NCBI RefSeq assembly: GCF_022539505.1
Contig: NC_061508.1
Span: 265,862,736 to 265,926,735 of the forward strand
DNA: 64,000 nt
Source: Lolium rigidum
Lineage: Eukaryota > Streptophyta > Magnoliopsida > Poales > Poaceae
Direction: 5' to 3'
The translations under genes were made by a program, and so were the position numbers. Within the stretch, counting starts at the first letter, position 1. Each line of letters starts with the position of its first letter. Of this stretch, positions 20,939 to 31,835 are shown one piece after another. The notes under the pieces were generated by a model. It searched no databases. It saw only the letters and a program-made list of their open reading frames with translations, and was not told where the DNA came from.

Positions 20939-21610
20939 GATTTATAAATTAAGAAGACCAAGCCACTTCACATATTCCTACGGACCGCTGCATTGACCAT
21001 GTAGCTGCAAGATCAAAATGTCAACATTGAAAAAAATTGGAGAACCTGGATTGTCGCGACGACTTCGCGCAGACGGCACACCTCCTGGTACCGAGCCAGG
21101 ACCTCGCGCTCGAAGGGGCAGTGGCTGCTGCCGAGGTCACACTGAGGCGGCGCCAACGGTCAGAGGCGCCGGGCGCGGAGCCGTCGCAGCGAAGAAGGGG
21201 AGGAAGGCCCAGACGACAGCGGCGCGGCTGCAGTCGGTGCCGGCAGGTGGGCATCGACGGTGACTTGCCGGCACACTGTAGTGCACCAATGCGACCACCT
21301 GCACATGACGTTCCAGATGGACCCACGCGCCCGACGCTTCTTCCCGAGCTCGTGGCGCCCACCGCCACACCGGTGCGTGAGGTTACCTCGGGTAAAGACT
21401 ACTGCCGGCCAGAGGAGGCTACTCGAAGGACGGTGTGGCCCATATGTGAACGGGGAGGGCTTCGAGTACGCGGTGGAGACGACATGCGGCTGATGCGTGC
21501 ACCGGAGCCGGTGTCGATGGGTGCCAGCCTGCTCAAGCGGTGGGCTGGCCGCCCCCACGGTGGCGGCCGAGGCTGTGGGGATGAGGATGACCTGGCTAGG
21601 CAGGGAGAGG
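20939..21610. other. GC-rich Helitron cargo, possible captured exon
   Basis: A sharp change from AT-rich to GC-rich sequence at about 21,040 marks foreign cargo. On minus, one open stretch reads EREVLARYQEVCRLREVVATIQ and then meets a GT at about 21,050, like an exon end. I do not recognise the gene. The other frames are GC shadows. Confidence 0.35.
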
Positions 21611-22597
21611 TCGCCCGCTAGGCAGCGACCCGCCGCGTCGGCCCCGGGGCAAACAGAGGACGCCGTCTAGCTCATTCGCGCCGCCAGCCGCGACCGTGCG
21701 TTGCACCGGTGGTCGGCTCCACGGCCCCCAGGAGCGCGGCGCTGCTCCATGCGACACCGCCACCGGAGGATGGCTGGCGTGCTCCTCAAGCCCCCATGGC
21801 TGCCGGCTCAGCGTCCTCCTCTACGACGGCGGCAGGGTCTTCCAGCGAGCACGATCCCAGCGCGGCGTCGTGTCTGCCGGCTCTGTGTCACGCCTGAGGT
21901 CGGCCCGGCCCCTCCTCCATGGCGGCGGCCTAGTCTTCGTCTCCAACCAAACAGACACCCAAATAACCAATCAGCCATCGACAACCTGAGAAACAACGTC
22001 AACAGTATCAAAAAAAATCTACAGCATTCATGGTCGTATCCAGCCTATTTGCTAACAATATTTTGCAGTATTTAGTAGACGCAATGATTGTGGCTGAGAG
22101 GAATACTGATCCGGTTGCTGGACACAGCAGATTGGAGAGAGTATGAGGCACCTTGGACGAAACGGAAGAGAAAGGTCCGCACATCGCGGCCATCGCGTGG
22201 AGTAGCACGCCGGCAGAGAGAGGGCAGCGCAGGAAAACCTCGGCGAATCGCCTTCCATGGAACGGCTCCATCGCCCGCTAGGCAGCGACCCGCCGCGTCT
22301 GCCGTGGGGCAAACATAGGACGCCGTCCAACTCGTTCGCGACGCCAGCCCCGACCGTGCGGTGCATCGGCGGTCGCCTCGACAGCCCCCAGGATCGCGGC
22401 GCTGCTCTATGTGGCACCACCACTGGAGGATGACCGACGCGGTTCCTCAGGCCCCCGTTGCTGCTGGCTCCGCATCCTCGTCGATGGCGGCGTCGGCGTC
22501 TTCCAGCGAGCACGATCCCAACGCGGCGTCGTGGCTACGGGCTCTGTGTAGCGCCTGAGGTCGGCCCGGCCCCTCCTCCATGGCGGCGGCATCGTCT
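21611..22597 (+). repeat. two diverged copies of a 0.33 kb GC-rich segment
   Basis: Sequence starting CGCCCGCTAGGCAGCGACCC at 21,611-21,937 recurs at 22,270-22,597 in the same orientation with many substitutions. Both copies end GGTCGGCCCGGCCCCTCCTC followed by CATGGCGGCGGC. Frames in the two copies are not conserved, so no protein is implied. Confidence 0.85.
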
Positions 22598-22632
22598 TCC
22601 AGCGACCACGAACCAAGCGCAACCTGGAATTC

Positions 22633-22734
22633 ATGGCCGACAGGCAAATCTCAGAGCCTATCCCGCCGTCGCTCTCCCGGCTCCGCCTCCTCGCCCACCT
22701 CAAACTATCCAGCAACGGGCTGAACAACACATGA
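22633..22734 (+). pseudogene. captured LRR gene fragment
   Basis: 33 codons read MADRQISEPIPPSLSRLRLL then AHLKLSSNGLNNT before a stop. The pattern IPPSLSRLRLLAHLxLSSNxL is the plant extracellular leucine-rich repeat found in receptor kinases. It is one repeat long and lies within the Helitron, so it is best read as a captured exon fragment. The parent gene cannot be identified. Confidence 0.6.
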
Positions 22735-23199
22735 GAGAGATGATGAAAGCTGGTTAGTTCGTCTTTACTCTGTATTGTGATTTCTGAAGCGGTGGCTTTG
22801 ATCGGCTTACATGCCATGGCATCGCTTTGACCATAAGGCCGCACATGACTCGAGACAACCCCCAACCGCACCGCCTAAACACGTCAAAAAATAATCAAAG
22901 CGGTCCGTCCGGACCAAATCCATGACGCAACAGTCAAGACCCAGCACGTAGTAGCGGTACAGGTAGGAAAACAGCTACACCCACCCAGAAGCAAAAAACC
23001 AAAGAATAACCACGCGCAGAAGCAAAAACCAAAGAATAACGCGCAGTTAAGATACCCAACAACTGCAAAGCGTCCCCATGAGTACACACAAAACCAGATG
23101 GATGCAAGGAAGTACACGTGCCAATAAATGACATATGCACAAAATTAATCCAAAAATCTGAGAAAAAAGGAAGCTGTTAAGGTTTAATATAGTATAGTA

Positions 23200-26100
23200 T
23201 ATGTTCAGTCTTCTGGTGGAACCTTAATTCCGCGGTCTAAAAAATATCACTAATATTGTCACACACAATATAGCTTCATAGTTCTGACACTATCGGAACT
23301 ACACCAAATTCTCAAATAACTCCTCGACTTAAACATCCTCAGTCATTGTCAAAACAATGACATACTCTGCCTTCGGTTGTAGAATCCGTCACAATATTTA
23401 GAACTCATCTAAATCTAGCATAGACTTTTTCTAGCTCATTGTGCTACCTTTTAAACAACACTTAGCCTACTTGAGATTGAAATTTTATTTTTATATGTGA
23501 CCAAACTAATATCGGTGCAACACCTTACAACGATTTGTTTGTCATTACCCCATACAAAACTATATATATATCCTTGATTCTACTAAAGCACTAAGAGATA
23601 TTCTTACTTTTGTCCAATGATCATTACATGAATCATTCTGGTATATGCTCGTAACACTTTAGAGCACAGGACATCTGATTTTTTTTTTTGTAGATATTAT
23701 TCGTGATCTAAAATCACTCATGTGTTTTTACTCATCGAGTGTCAAATACACTCAGGTCTTGTTAAACCTTCACATGGAAAAGAACACCTTCTTAATATTT
23801 TTGTATTGAACTACTTCAATATTCATTCTATGTACTTTGACTTAAACTTATTATGTGTTTCAATCTATCTTCATAGATCTTGACACTAAATATGTTTCAG
23901 TCCATATCCTTTCATTGAAGTTAATTCTCAATGAAACCTTTTAATCACATCAAGTATATAATTACATCATTTATAATCAATGATATGTCATCCACATATA
24001 ATACTATAACTATGTCTCAGTGCTCCCAATTAATTTCTTGCAAATGCAAGCATCTTCATCGTTTCTGATGAAATCAAAACTCTTTGATTATTTCATCTGG
24101 TGAAGATTCCAACTCCGTGATAGTTACTTCATCCAGTGAAGTTTGTATACCTATCTAGTATTCCACGGACTAGCAAAACTCTTTGGTTTGTATCTAGTAT
24201 ACATCCTTCATACGCACTTCTGGTAAGGAATGTATTTCTGCCATCCTACTATCATATCTCATAAAAGAAATATGTAGCGATTACTAGAATAATCCACATA
24301 GACTATAAGCATCGCTATGGAAGATCTAATCTTATCGTAGTCAACTCTTTGAACTTTGTCGTAAACAACTTTTCGACAAGTCGAGCTTTTTCAAGGATAT
24401 TGCATCCAAGTCCATCAATTTTATAGGTCTTTTTACGTTCAAGAAAGTATTCACCTATCTTGGATTTCATGGCACTCAGCCAATTTAACGGAGTCAGGGC
24501 CCATCATAACTTCTTTGTATGTAGTTGGTTCATTATTGTACAAAATCAATCCTTTGTCCACAAATCATTTATTTGATCACAAAGTAAACCATACCTACAA
24601 GGTTCAATGGGTACTTCGATCTCCATGACTATAACTCTTTGTAGCCATGGGAGCTATGATCGTCGTGGCCGCTTCCGGAACCATTTCCGATGCTGCGCTA
24701 CTCTGATCATCATGCTCAGGTTCGTAAACCTTATCAAGTTCCATTGTCCTCCCACTCAAATATTTCGCTAGAAACAATTTCTTGCAAATAAGTAAGAAAC
24801 ATCAACAAACACTTTTGTCTTTGACTCCATAGTGGAAAAAATTCCCAATCAATTCTCTGGGATAACCAACAAAGACATTTATCCGATTTTTGTTGTAAAC
24901 TTATTTACTTATGCTACGCATACCAAAATTCGAGAAAGGACTATTAGGGTTTATACCCATGCCATAACTCATATGGTGTCATTTGAACGGATTATGACGA
25001 CGCTCTATTTAGTGTAAAAGCGGTAGTCTCTAAAGCATAATCCACAAAAATATAATGGCGTCATTTTATTTTATCTCATCATTAACCCAAGAAGGTTTGG
25101 ATAAGTCTCTCGGATACTCCATCATCACTATGATACTCCAAGAAACGTGAGGTGTAGAACAATTTCATAACTCTCTTAGATGTTCGCTAAAATTCGTAAT
25201 TCAAATATTTCCACCATGATCCAATCATAGATATTTGACTTTTCTATTACGATGATTTCCACTTCATGCTGAAATTTGAATCCATTCAAATGTTTCAAAC
25301 TTATTCCTTATCGAATAAATATATCCACATATATATACTCAATTCATTGTTGGAAGTTTTCATGAAGTAGAAAAATCTCCCGCACACAACTATGCCTAGT
25401 GAACCACATACATCATCATGTATGTTTCCACTAAGTTAGTTGCCCATTCAATATTTGGCCTATGAATGATATTTCAGTTATTCTGTTCAGAAGAGATTTG
25501 CAAGCGCCAAACGATTCAAAAATCAAATGACTCAAAAAATCCATTTGCGTGGAGTTCCTTCATGCGTTCCTTTCTAACATGATCTAAAAGGCGGTTCCAC
25601 TAATAAGTGGAATTCATATCATTTGCCTTATGGCATTTTAGCGTCAGTGTTATGCATGTGTGTTTCACCATAAAGATTTATAACAACTTATCCATCGTAC
25701 ATGAAATACTGTCATAATTTGAAAAACTCATTGTTTTCATTTGACTAGAACAAAACAACAATTATAAAGTTCTTTATTATAAATCTGAAGGGCTAGGAAG
25801 AATGCGAGCGACGAACACAATAACACTTTATTTTGTTCCAGACGTGCATTCTTACCATATTCCTTGTCAGTCACTTAGGCCATTGTATTCTTGTATTGCG
25901 TTGTTTTGTATGACACCTCATACCAACCAATATCGTACAAATACCCAAGAATTTCATTGTGTGACCAAACAAAGAATACATTCATAACATGTATATCATC
26001 TATATACACCTGAGCTAGACTTTCTAGTATTTTCTTTCTTTCTGCCAAAAATCTTTTGTAGTTTCTCTTTTAGCTTTCCACATTCTCAGAAAACACTTCA

Positions 26101-26248
26101 CCTTCAATAACTTCTAGGTCCATTGGTCAAATACCAATAACCTTGAGGATTTTACTTTGAAGTTGATCATAACATGACAAGTGTTCCAGATTTCACTATT
26201 AGTAACTTTTTAATGTGATGAACAATTTCACTCATAATTTTATCCATC
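23200..26248 (-). pseudogene. degenerate pol of the outer Angela-like Copia
   Basis: Read on minus, RNase H remains as DSTTE(A)E with GEFGVVPIVS near 23,290-23,400. The RT active site is VLYVDDISLIIND at 23,987-23,998, followed by VKIYEDRLKHIISLSQSTYIE near 23,830-23,900. Further right is integrase and gag-side sequence with many stops and shifts. The region joins the 3' LTR at 18,521 once the Helitron is removed, and continues at 54,851 once the CACTA is removed. It is long dead. Confidence 0.8.
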
Positions 26249-26251
26249 AAA

Positions 26252-26632
26252 CACTACTAGGGAAAGGCTTACCGCCGGCGACCTGGAATGACTTACCGCT
26301 GGCGCCTTCGCATTGGCCGGCGATCACCTCGCCGGTGGTAATGCCTCATCGCCGGCGCCTTCCAATTCTCCGGTGGTAAGTGGCTGTTACCGTCGGCGTT
26401 TTACCCAATTCGCCGGGGGTAAGTATTTCCGCCGGCGCCTTCCCATCTCGCCAGGGGCATCAGGTCGTTACCGCCGGCGCTTCCCATTTCGCCAGCGGTA
26501 ATATTAACAGGAGCTTCAGGTCCTTACCGCCGGCGCTTCCCATTTCACCAGCGGTAATATTAACATGCGCATCAGGCTGTTACAGCCGACGCCTTCCCAT
26601 TTCGCCAGCGGTAATATTAACAGGAGCAAAAA
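26252..26632 (+). repeat. left TIR and subterminal repeats of the CACTA
   Basis: About ten degenerate units pairing TTACCGCCGGCG(CCTTCCCATT) with TCGCCAG(C/G)GGTAA, in both orientations. Subterminal repeats of this kind are where CACTA-encoded proteins bind. Confidence 0.85.
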
Positions 26633-26711
26633 ATAAAAACTCGAATTAGACAACATATATACACCAGAATTCATAGCATATACACAGAATATACAGGCAA
26701 ATACCAGAATG

Positions 26712-26811
26712 ATAGCAAGATATACATCATTAGCAAGATACACATCATTGGCAATGATACACATCATTAGAAAGTCCCGAAATGTCCATAACATGCATGC
26801 ATGCATGCATC
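26712..26811 (+). repeat. short tandem repeats in the CACTA end
   Basis: Three imperfect copies of GCAAGATACACATCATT-type sequence at about 26,714-26,770 and an (ATGC)n microsatellite at about 26,792-26,811. Confidence 0.7.
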
Positions 26812-26902
26812 AATAACACAAGTGTCGACCATATGGTTCAAACATCACGAATCGAAGTAGCACATATTACACAAATACATATAAGTCCAGTCGACGACCT
26901 AG

Positions 26903-27145
26903 CTAAACAACAATGTCATAGTAAACTAGAGAGGCGGTGGCGGCAAGCATCATCACTATGAAAGGGGTCCTCCACATCTCCCTCCTCTGTCCTGCTCGAA
27001 AGTTGGCGTATCGAGCTTCCGCCTCCTCCAAAGTGGTGTACCCCTTGTAGCTGTTGCCGCTGAAACGGTGGACCTGCCTCCTACAGTCTTCCCAGTCCTC
27101 GTAGACTCCAGGAACCCTGTCGTGGTAGATGACATAGTACGTCAT
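26903..27145 (-). CDS. small protein with RNase H1 N-terminal (viroplasmin-like) domain and a membrane segment
   Basis: 80 residues. Residues 3-47, YYVIYHDRVPGVYEDWEDCRRQ then VHRFSGNSYKGYTTLEEAEA, match the hybrid-binding domain at the N-terminus of RNase H1, also found in the viroplasmin family; it binds RNA:DNA hybrids or dsRNA. There is no RNase H catalytic domain. After a basic stretch the C-terminus (TPFIVMMLAATASLVYY, about 60-76) looks like a membrane anchor. It lies 141 bases downstream of the second CACTA gene on the same strand and could be a separate gene or a last exon (TTTTCATAG before the ATG resembles an acceptor). Its role in the element is unknown. Confidence 0.65.
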   Translation of the reverse strand: MTYYVIYHDRVPGVYEDWEDCRRQVHRFSGNSYKGYTTLEEAEARYANFRAGQRREMWRTPFIVMMLAATASLVYYDIVV

Positions 27146-29301
27146 CTATGAAAACACACAAAAAAGAAATGTAAGTTGTTAGTACATTAATAGAGAGAGA
27201 TATAACATAGAGTATTGCAAAGAAAAAGCATGGAAATTACTTAAGTAATTTTATGACTAACATTTGCAAAGGCAAAAGTTTTTGACTCAAGTCGGCTTCG
27301 GCGGGAAGGGACGGATGCCCTCGAGCGTGTTGAATGTTCTGTCGTCACATCCATCTTCTAATCGGCCTTCTATCTCGGCCCTAGAAAGTGCGGGACCATA
27401 GTGGAACAAGCTACCATTACCGCAGACATCCCTCCAGAGTATTGTGCAAATGGTCTGCTGGATGGCACGGAACTCGGCTCTCACGTTTTCATCGCTGGTG
27501 TCCGACATGTTCACTAACATCCGCTGAAAACTGGATGGCAACAAGAGATCGTTCTGAGACCTTACAATCGACCTCATCTGTAGGATGGCAAACCAGGCCT
27601 CCATCCCATTGTCATGCGCCGATTGCTTGAGGCAGGAAAACTTGGTTATGTGGTTGCACACATAGCAACCTTTAACTTTCTTATAATGCATGAGTTTGTC
27701 GATGCCAACCTCGGATATGAAGCCGATGAGGGCTTTATCAAGTGTAGACTTAAGGTCGGTGAAGTCTTTCTCCGGATCAAGCCCGGAGTCGAGATAACTG
27801 ACATGGGAATGATACGGGTGAAAGAGGAGGAGGGTGCAGTACTTGAATCTGCGCAAAATGAAAATAAACCATCATACTCGATCAACTATGAAGGAAATTC
27901 ATGAAAGAATGTAATAGATGGTACTCTAGTAACCAAATACTTACTCTCGGAAATATGGTATGGCAAAGCATTTCTTATCCTTGTTTAACACCAAGAAATC
28001 CTTGATGTACTTCGCTAGAAACGCTTGTTCGTTCTGGACGACAGCTGGAGTCATGTAGAAGGGGTCCATGATAGAGATGTGCGCTGTGTTCTCCATGGCG
28101 ATATCGTGCGCCATGCTGAGCGATACGAGGCGGACCAAGTTTCGGTCGAGATATTGCATGTTCAAGAGCCTGAAGATGTCTTCATATCGAATGAACATCA
28201 AGTCCGCAGGGTATGTGGTGACAAAGCCAAAGCCAGTGGGTACCTTGGCCGTCAAAACCGGGTACGAGGGATTTCTATCTCGAAGAAGTAGGTCCTCCTT
28301 CATTAGAACAACATCATGCAAGCTCCTCATATCCGGCGTCACCTGCTTGACAATGTGTGTCGGCAGCATAGGCTGGCCTAGGTGATGCATCTTCCTCCAC
28401 GGGGTCGGCAACTTGTCATTAACCACTTTCTTGCTTGCGGCAACATCTCCGAACTTCTTCCGCTTCCTGCCCTTCTTCTTATTGCAACTGGGAGTGGCGT
28501 TTTGTTTCATACCCTCCGTGGTCGCACCAAGGAGTGTCCTCGGGGTAAGCCCAACTCGGGGTGGAGCGGTGAAGGCGGTAGTGTCTTCCTGCTCGGGCGT
28601 TTCTTGTGAAAGGAACAACTTCTTCTTTAGCATACGATCGACGGGTGGCTTGTAAGGAGAAACCCCGTCGCCCTCCATCTCAGCGATGAACGTATCGATT
28701 GGAGCTTGATCGATGTCCAATGCGTTGCCGTGATGACTCTCGGGCTGACTGTCGGGCTGAGTATCGGGCTCAAAAGGACCACCAGCCGGTGGAGGACTGA
28801 CCCTGGCTTGGCTCGGGGCAGCCGTTGCATCCTGAGGAGTGACCATGCCATAGCTTGCCTCCGAACCTGAGGCGGTGTTCAGTCGAATTAGTGCTTTCAG
28901 CCATAGAAGGATGTGATTCTTGAGGTCCCCGAGAGTGAGCGTGGTTTCCATTTCCGGGGGTTGATAAGGAGGATGGAGGTCTTGGCATCCCGGTAACGAC
29001 CGGTTCACGCGAACCCGGCTCATGCTATCATCCATCCTGGCGCAGTGGAACGTCCGATTTTTTGGAAGGAGGACACTGCCGCTCGCTACATCCTTCAACT
29101 TGTTATCCACATTCAGTAGGAAGGTGCAAGGAGTCACGTCCTCCTGTGAAAACATGTGTAGGTCAGAGAGGGGCGATGGCAAAGCAACTAATTTGTAGAG
29201 GCTTGAGAGGCTAAATTAATTACCGTGAGGGCGTGGAGCTCGGCTCGCGTCGAAGGACCGAGGCCGGGCGTGCACGTGACTGAGGGGCTACTGGCGCCCC
29301 C

Positions 29302-30897
29302 TGATACGTCTCCGACGTATCGATAATTTCTTATGTTCCATGCCACATTATTGATGATATCTACATGTTTTATGCATTCTTTATGTCATATTTATGCATT
29401 TTCCGGCACTAACCTATTAACGAGATGCCGAAGAGCCGATTGTTGTTTTCTCGCTGTTTTTGGTTTCAGAAATCCTAGTAAGGAAATATTCTCGGAATTG
29501 GACGAAATCAACGCCCAGGGGCCTATTTTTCCACGAAGCTTCCAGAAGACCGGAGGACTTACGAAGTGGGGCCACGAGGCGCCGCCACAACAGGGCGGCG
29601 CGGCCTGGGCCTTGGCCACGCGGCCCTGGCGTGTGGGGCCCTCGTGTGGCCCCCTGACCAGCCCTTCCGCCTACATATAGTCTTCGTCGCGAAACCCCCA
29701 GTACCGAGAGCCACGATACGGAAAACCTTACTGAGACGCCACCGCCGCCAATCCCATCTCGGGGGATTCAGGAGATCGCCTCCGGCACCCTGCTGGAGAG
29801 GGAATCATCTCCGGAGGACTCTTCACCGCCATGATCGCCTCCGGAGTGATGAGTGAGTAGTTCACCCCTGGACTATGGGTCCATAGCAGTAGCTAGATGG
29901 TCGTCTTCTCCTTATGTGCTTCATTGTCGGATCTTGTGAGCTGCCTAACATGATCAAGATCATCTATCCGTAATGCTATATGTTGTGTTTGTCGGGATCC
30001 GATGGATAGAGAATATTATGTTATGTTGATTATCAATCTATTACCTATGTGTTGTTTATGATCTTGCATGCTCTCCGTTATTAGTAGAGGCTCTGGCCAA
30101 GTTTTTACTCCTCCAAGAGGGAGTATTTATGCTCGATAGTGGGTTCATGCCTCCATTAAATGCAGGACGAGTGATGAAAGTTCTAAGGTTGTGGATGTGC
30201 TTGTTGCCACTAGGGATAAAACATTGATGCTATGTCCAGAGGATGTAGTTATTGATTACATTACGCACCATACTTAATGCAATTGTCTATTGTTTGCAAC
30301 TTAATACTTGGAAGGGGTTCGGATGATAACTCTGAAGGTGGACTTTTTAGGCATAGATGCATGCTTTGGATAGCGGTCTATGTACTTTGTCGTAATGCCC
30401 AATTAAATCTCACTATACTCATCATATCATGTATGTGCATGGTCATGCCCTCTCTATTTGTCAATTGCCCGACCGTAATTTGTTCACCCAACATGCTATT
30501 TATCTTATGGGAGAGACACCTCTAGTGAACTGTGGACCCCGGTCCATTCTTTTACATTGAATACAATTTACTTGCAATACTTGTTCTACTGTTTTCTGCA
30601 AACAATCATCATCCACACTATACATCTAATCCTTTGTTACAGACAAGCCGGTGAGATTGACAACCTCACTTGTTTCGTTGGGGCAAAGTACTTTGGTTGT
30701 GTTGTGCAGGTTCCACGTTGGCGTCGGAATCTCTGGTGTTGCGCCGCACTACATCCCGCCGCCATCAACCTTCGACGTGCTTCTTGACTCCTACTGGTTC
30801 GATAAACCTTGGTTTCTTACTGAGGGAAAACTTGCTGCTGTGCGCATCATACCTTCCTCTTGGGGTTCCCAACGGACGTGTTAACTACGCGCAATCA
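29302..30897 (+). repeat. 5' LTR of Gypsy element 1
   Basis: 1,596 bp with TG...CA ends. A TATA-like CCTACATATAGTC lies near 29,668-29,680. Confidence 0.9.
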
Positions 30898-30908
30898 AGC
30901 TCTTTTTC

Positions 30909-30926
30909 TGGCGCCGTTGCCGGGGA
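30909..30926 (+). other. primer binding site, tRNA-Asp
   Basis: TGGCGCCGTTGCCGGGGA, complementary to the 18 bases at the 3' end of plant tRNA-Asp (with CCA), 11 bases after the LTR. Confidence 0.88.
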
Positions 30927-31151
30927 GATCAAGACACGCTGCAAGGGGAGTCTCGACAATCCAATCTCTTTACTTTGCTTTTGTCTTGCTTTATTTTATT
31001 TACTTTCTTGTTTGCTGCATTATATCAAAACACACAAAAATTAGTTGCTAGCTTTACTTTATTTACTGCCTTGTTCTCTATATCAAAAACACAAAAAAAT
31101 TAGTTACTTGCATTTATTTTATCTAGTTTTCTTTATTTACTACTGCTAAAA

Positions 31152-31835
31152 ATGAGTAATCCGGAAGTTGAAGTTCGTTCCTTTAATCAACAAGGGGGAG
31201 AAAGTTTTAGAGATGCTTGGTATAGAATTAGCGATGCTCATCATAGGTGCATTAAGAAACACTCCACTATTATACTACTTAGGAACTTTTATGTTGGAAT
31301 CTCTAGCTGGAATAGGTATGTTCTTGATACACTTGCGGGAGGAAATTTCCTAGGCACTCCGGCCTTAGAAGCTAGTTGAATTATTGAGAGTCTAGTTGGA
31401 ATACCACCTGTTAATGAAACTAAAATTGAAGTCTCTCTTGAAGATGTCATGAAAAATTTGGAGGTCATAGAGAAAGATCTTCCAAGTATTGAGACTAAAT
31501 TGGGAATATTACTTAATAGCACTGATAAACTTGATAAATCTCTAGGTGGAATTAATGAAAGAATTGCTATTTTAGAAACTTGTGCTACTCATGATAATCG
31601 AACCCATAGGATTAGTGAACTTGAAGAAGCTATGGGAACCTTGGGTTCAACTTTTTCTTCTCTTAAGTTTAAGGAGAAAGCTTATGTGGGTAAGGAGCAA
31701 AAGTTTATGTATGTCTCTAAAGTGCCTAAACCAAAAAAATATTATTATTATAGGACTAAAATTGACAAAGCCCTTAGTACCACTACGGATGGGGGAGCTT
31801 ATGATGTTGATGCTTCATCTCTTGATAACACTTGA
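31152..31835 (+). pseudogene. gag-like ORF of Gypsy element 1 with one stop
   Basis: A single frame of about 227 codons broken by TGA at 31,377. The N-terminal part (NQQGGESFRDAWYRISDAHH) resembles the gag core of Athila-like Gypsy elements (compare EDGEKFSEAWARF in element 2). The second part (KNLEVIEKDLPSIETKLGIL) is predicted helical. No zinc knuckle or protease. Confidence 0.65.

Larger units (their letters stand above)
18722..23199 (-). mobile_element. Helitron, non-autonomous, 4.48 kb
   Basis: On minus the 3' end reads a 9 bp perfect hairpin stem GGCGCGGCG, a 3-base loop, CGCCGCGCC, then CATCCATTG and CTAG, followed by host T. A hairpin about 10 bases before CTRR and insertion next to T are Helitron hallmarks. 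The 5' end is at about 23,199, where TACTATACTATATTAAACC begins after host A. It starts TA rather than the canonical TC, so this end is less certain. The host on both sides is the outer Copia, which supports both borders. No Rep/helicase gene is present. It carries duplications and at least one plant gene fragment. Confidence 0.75.

Noticed and set aside
21018..22871. Numerous ORFs of 60-190 codons on both strands in the Helitron cargo
   Set aside because: High GC keeps all frames open. Only the short LRR-like piece has a recognisable pattern.
26252..26632. Regular GCCGGCG repeats as a CRISPR-like array
   Set aside because: The units are degenerate, occur in both orientations, lack uniform spacers and sit at CACTA ends in a plant genome; they are subterminal transposase-binding repeats.
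26903..27145. Integrated pararetrovirus, because of the viroplasmin-type domain
   Set aside because: No movement, coat or RT genes of that kind are nearby. The domain also occurs in RNase H1 and lies within a CACTA element.
30909..30926. tRNA-Asp-like sequence as a tRNA gene
   Set aside because: Only the 18 bases complementary to the tRNA 3' end are present, 11 bases after an LTR. It is a primer binding site.
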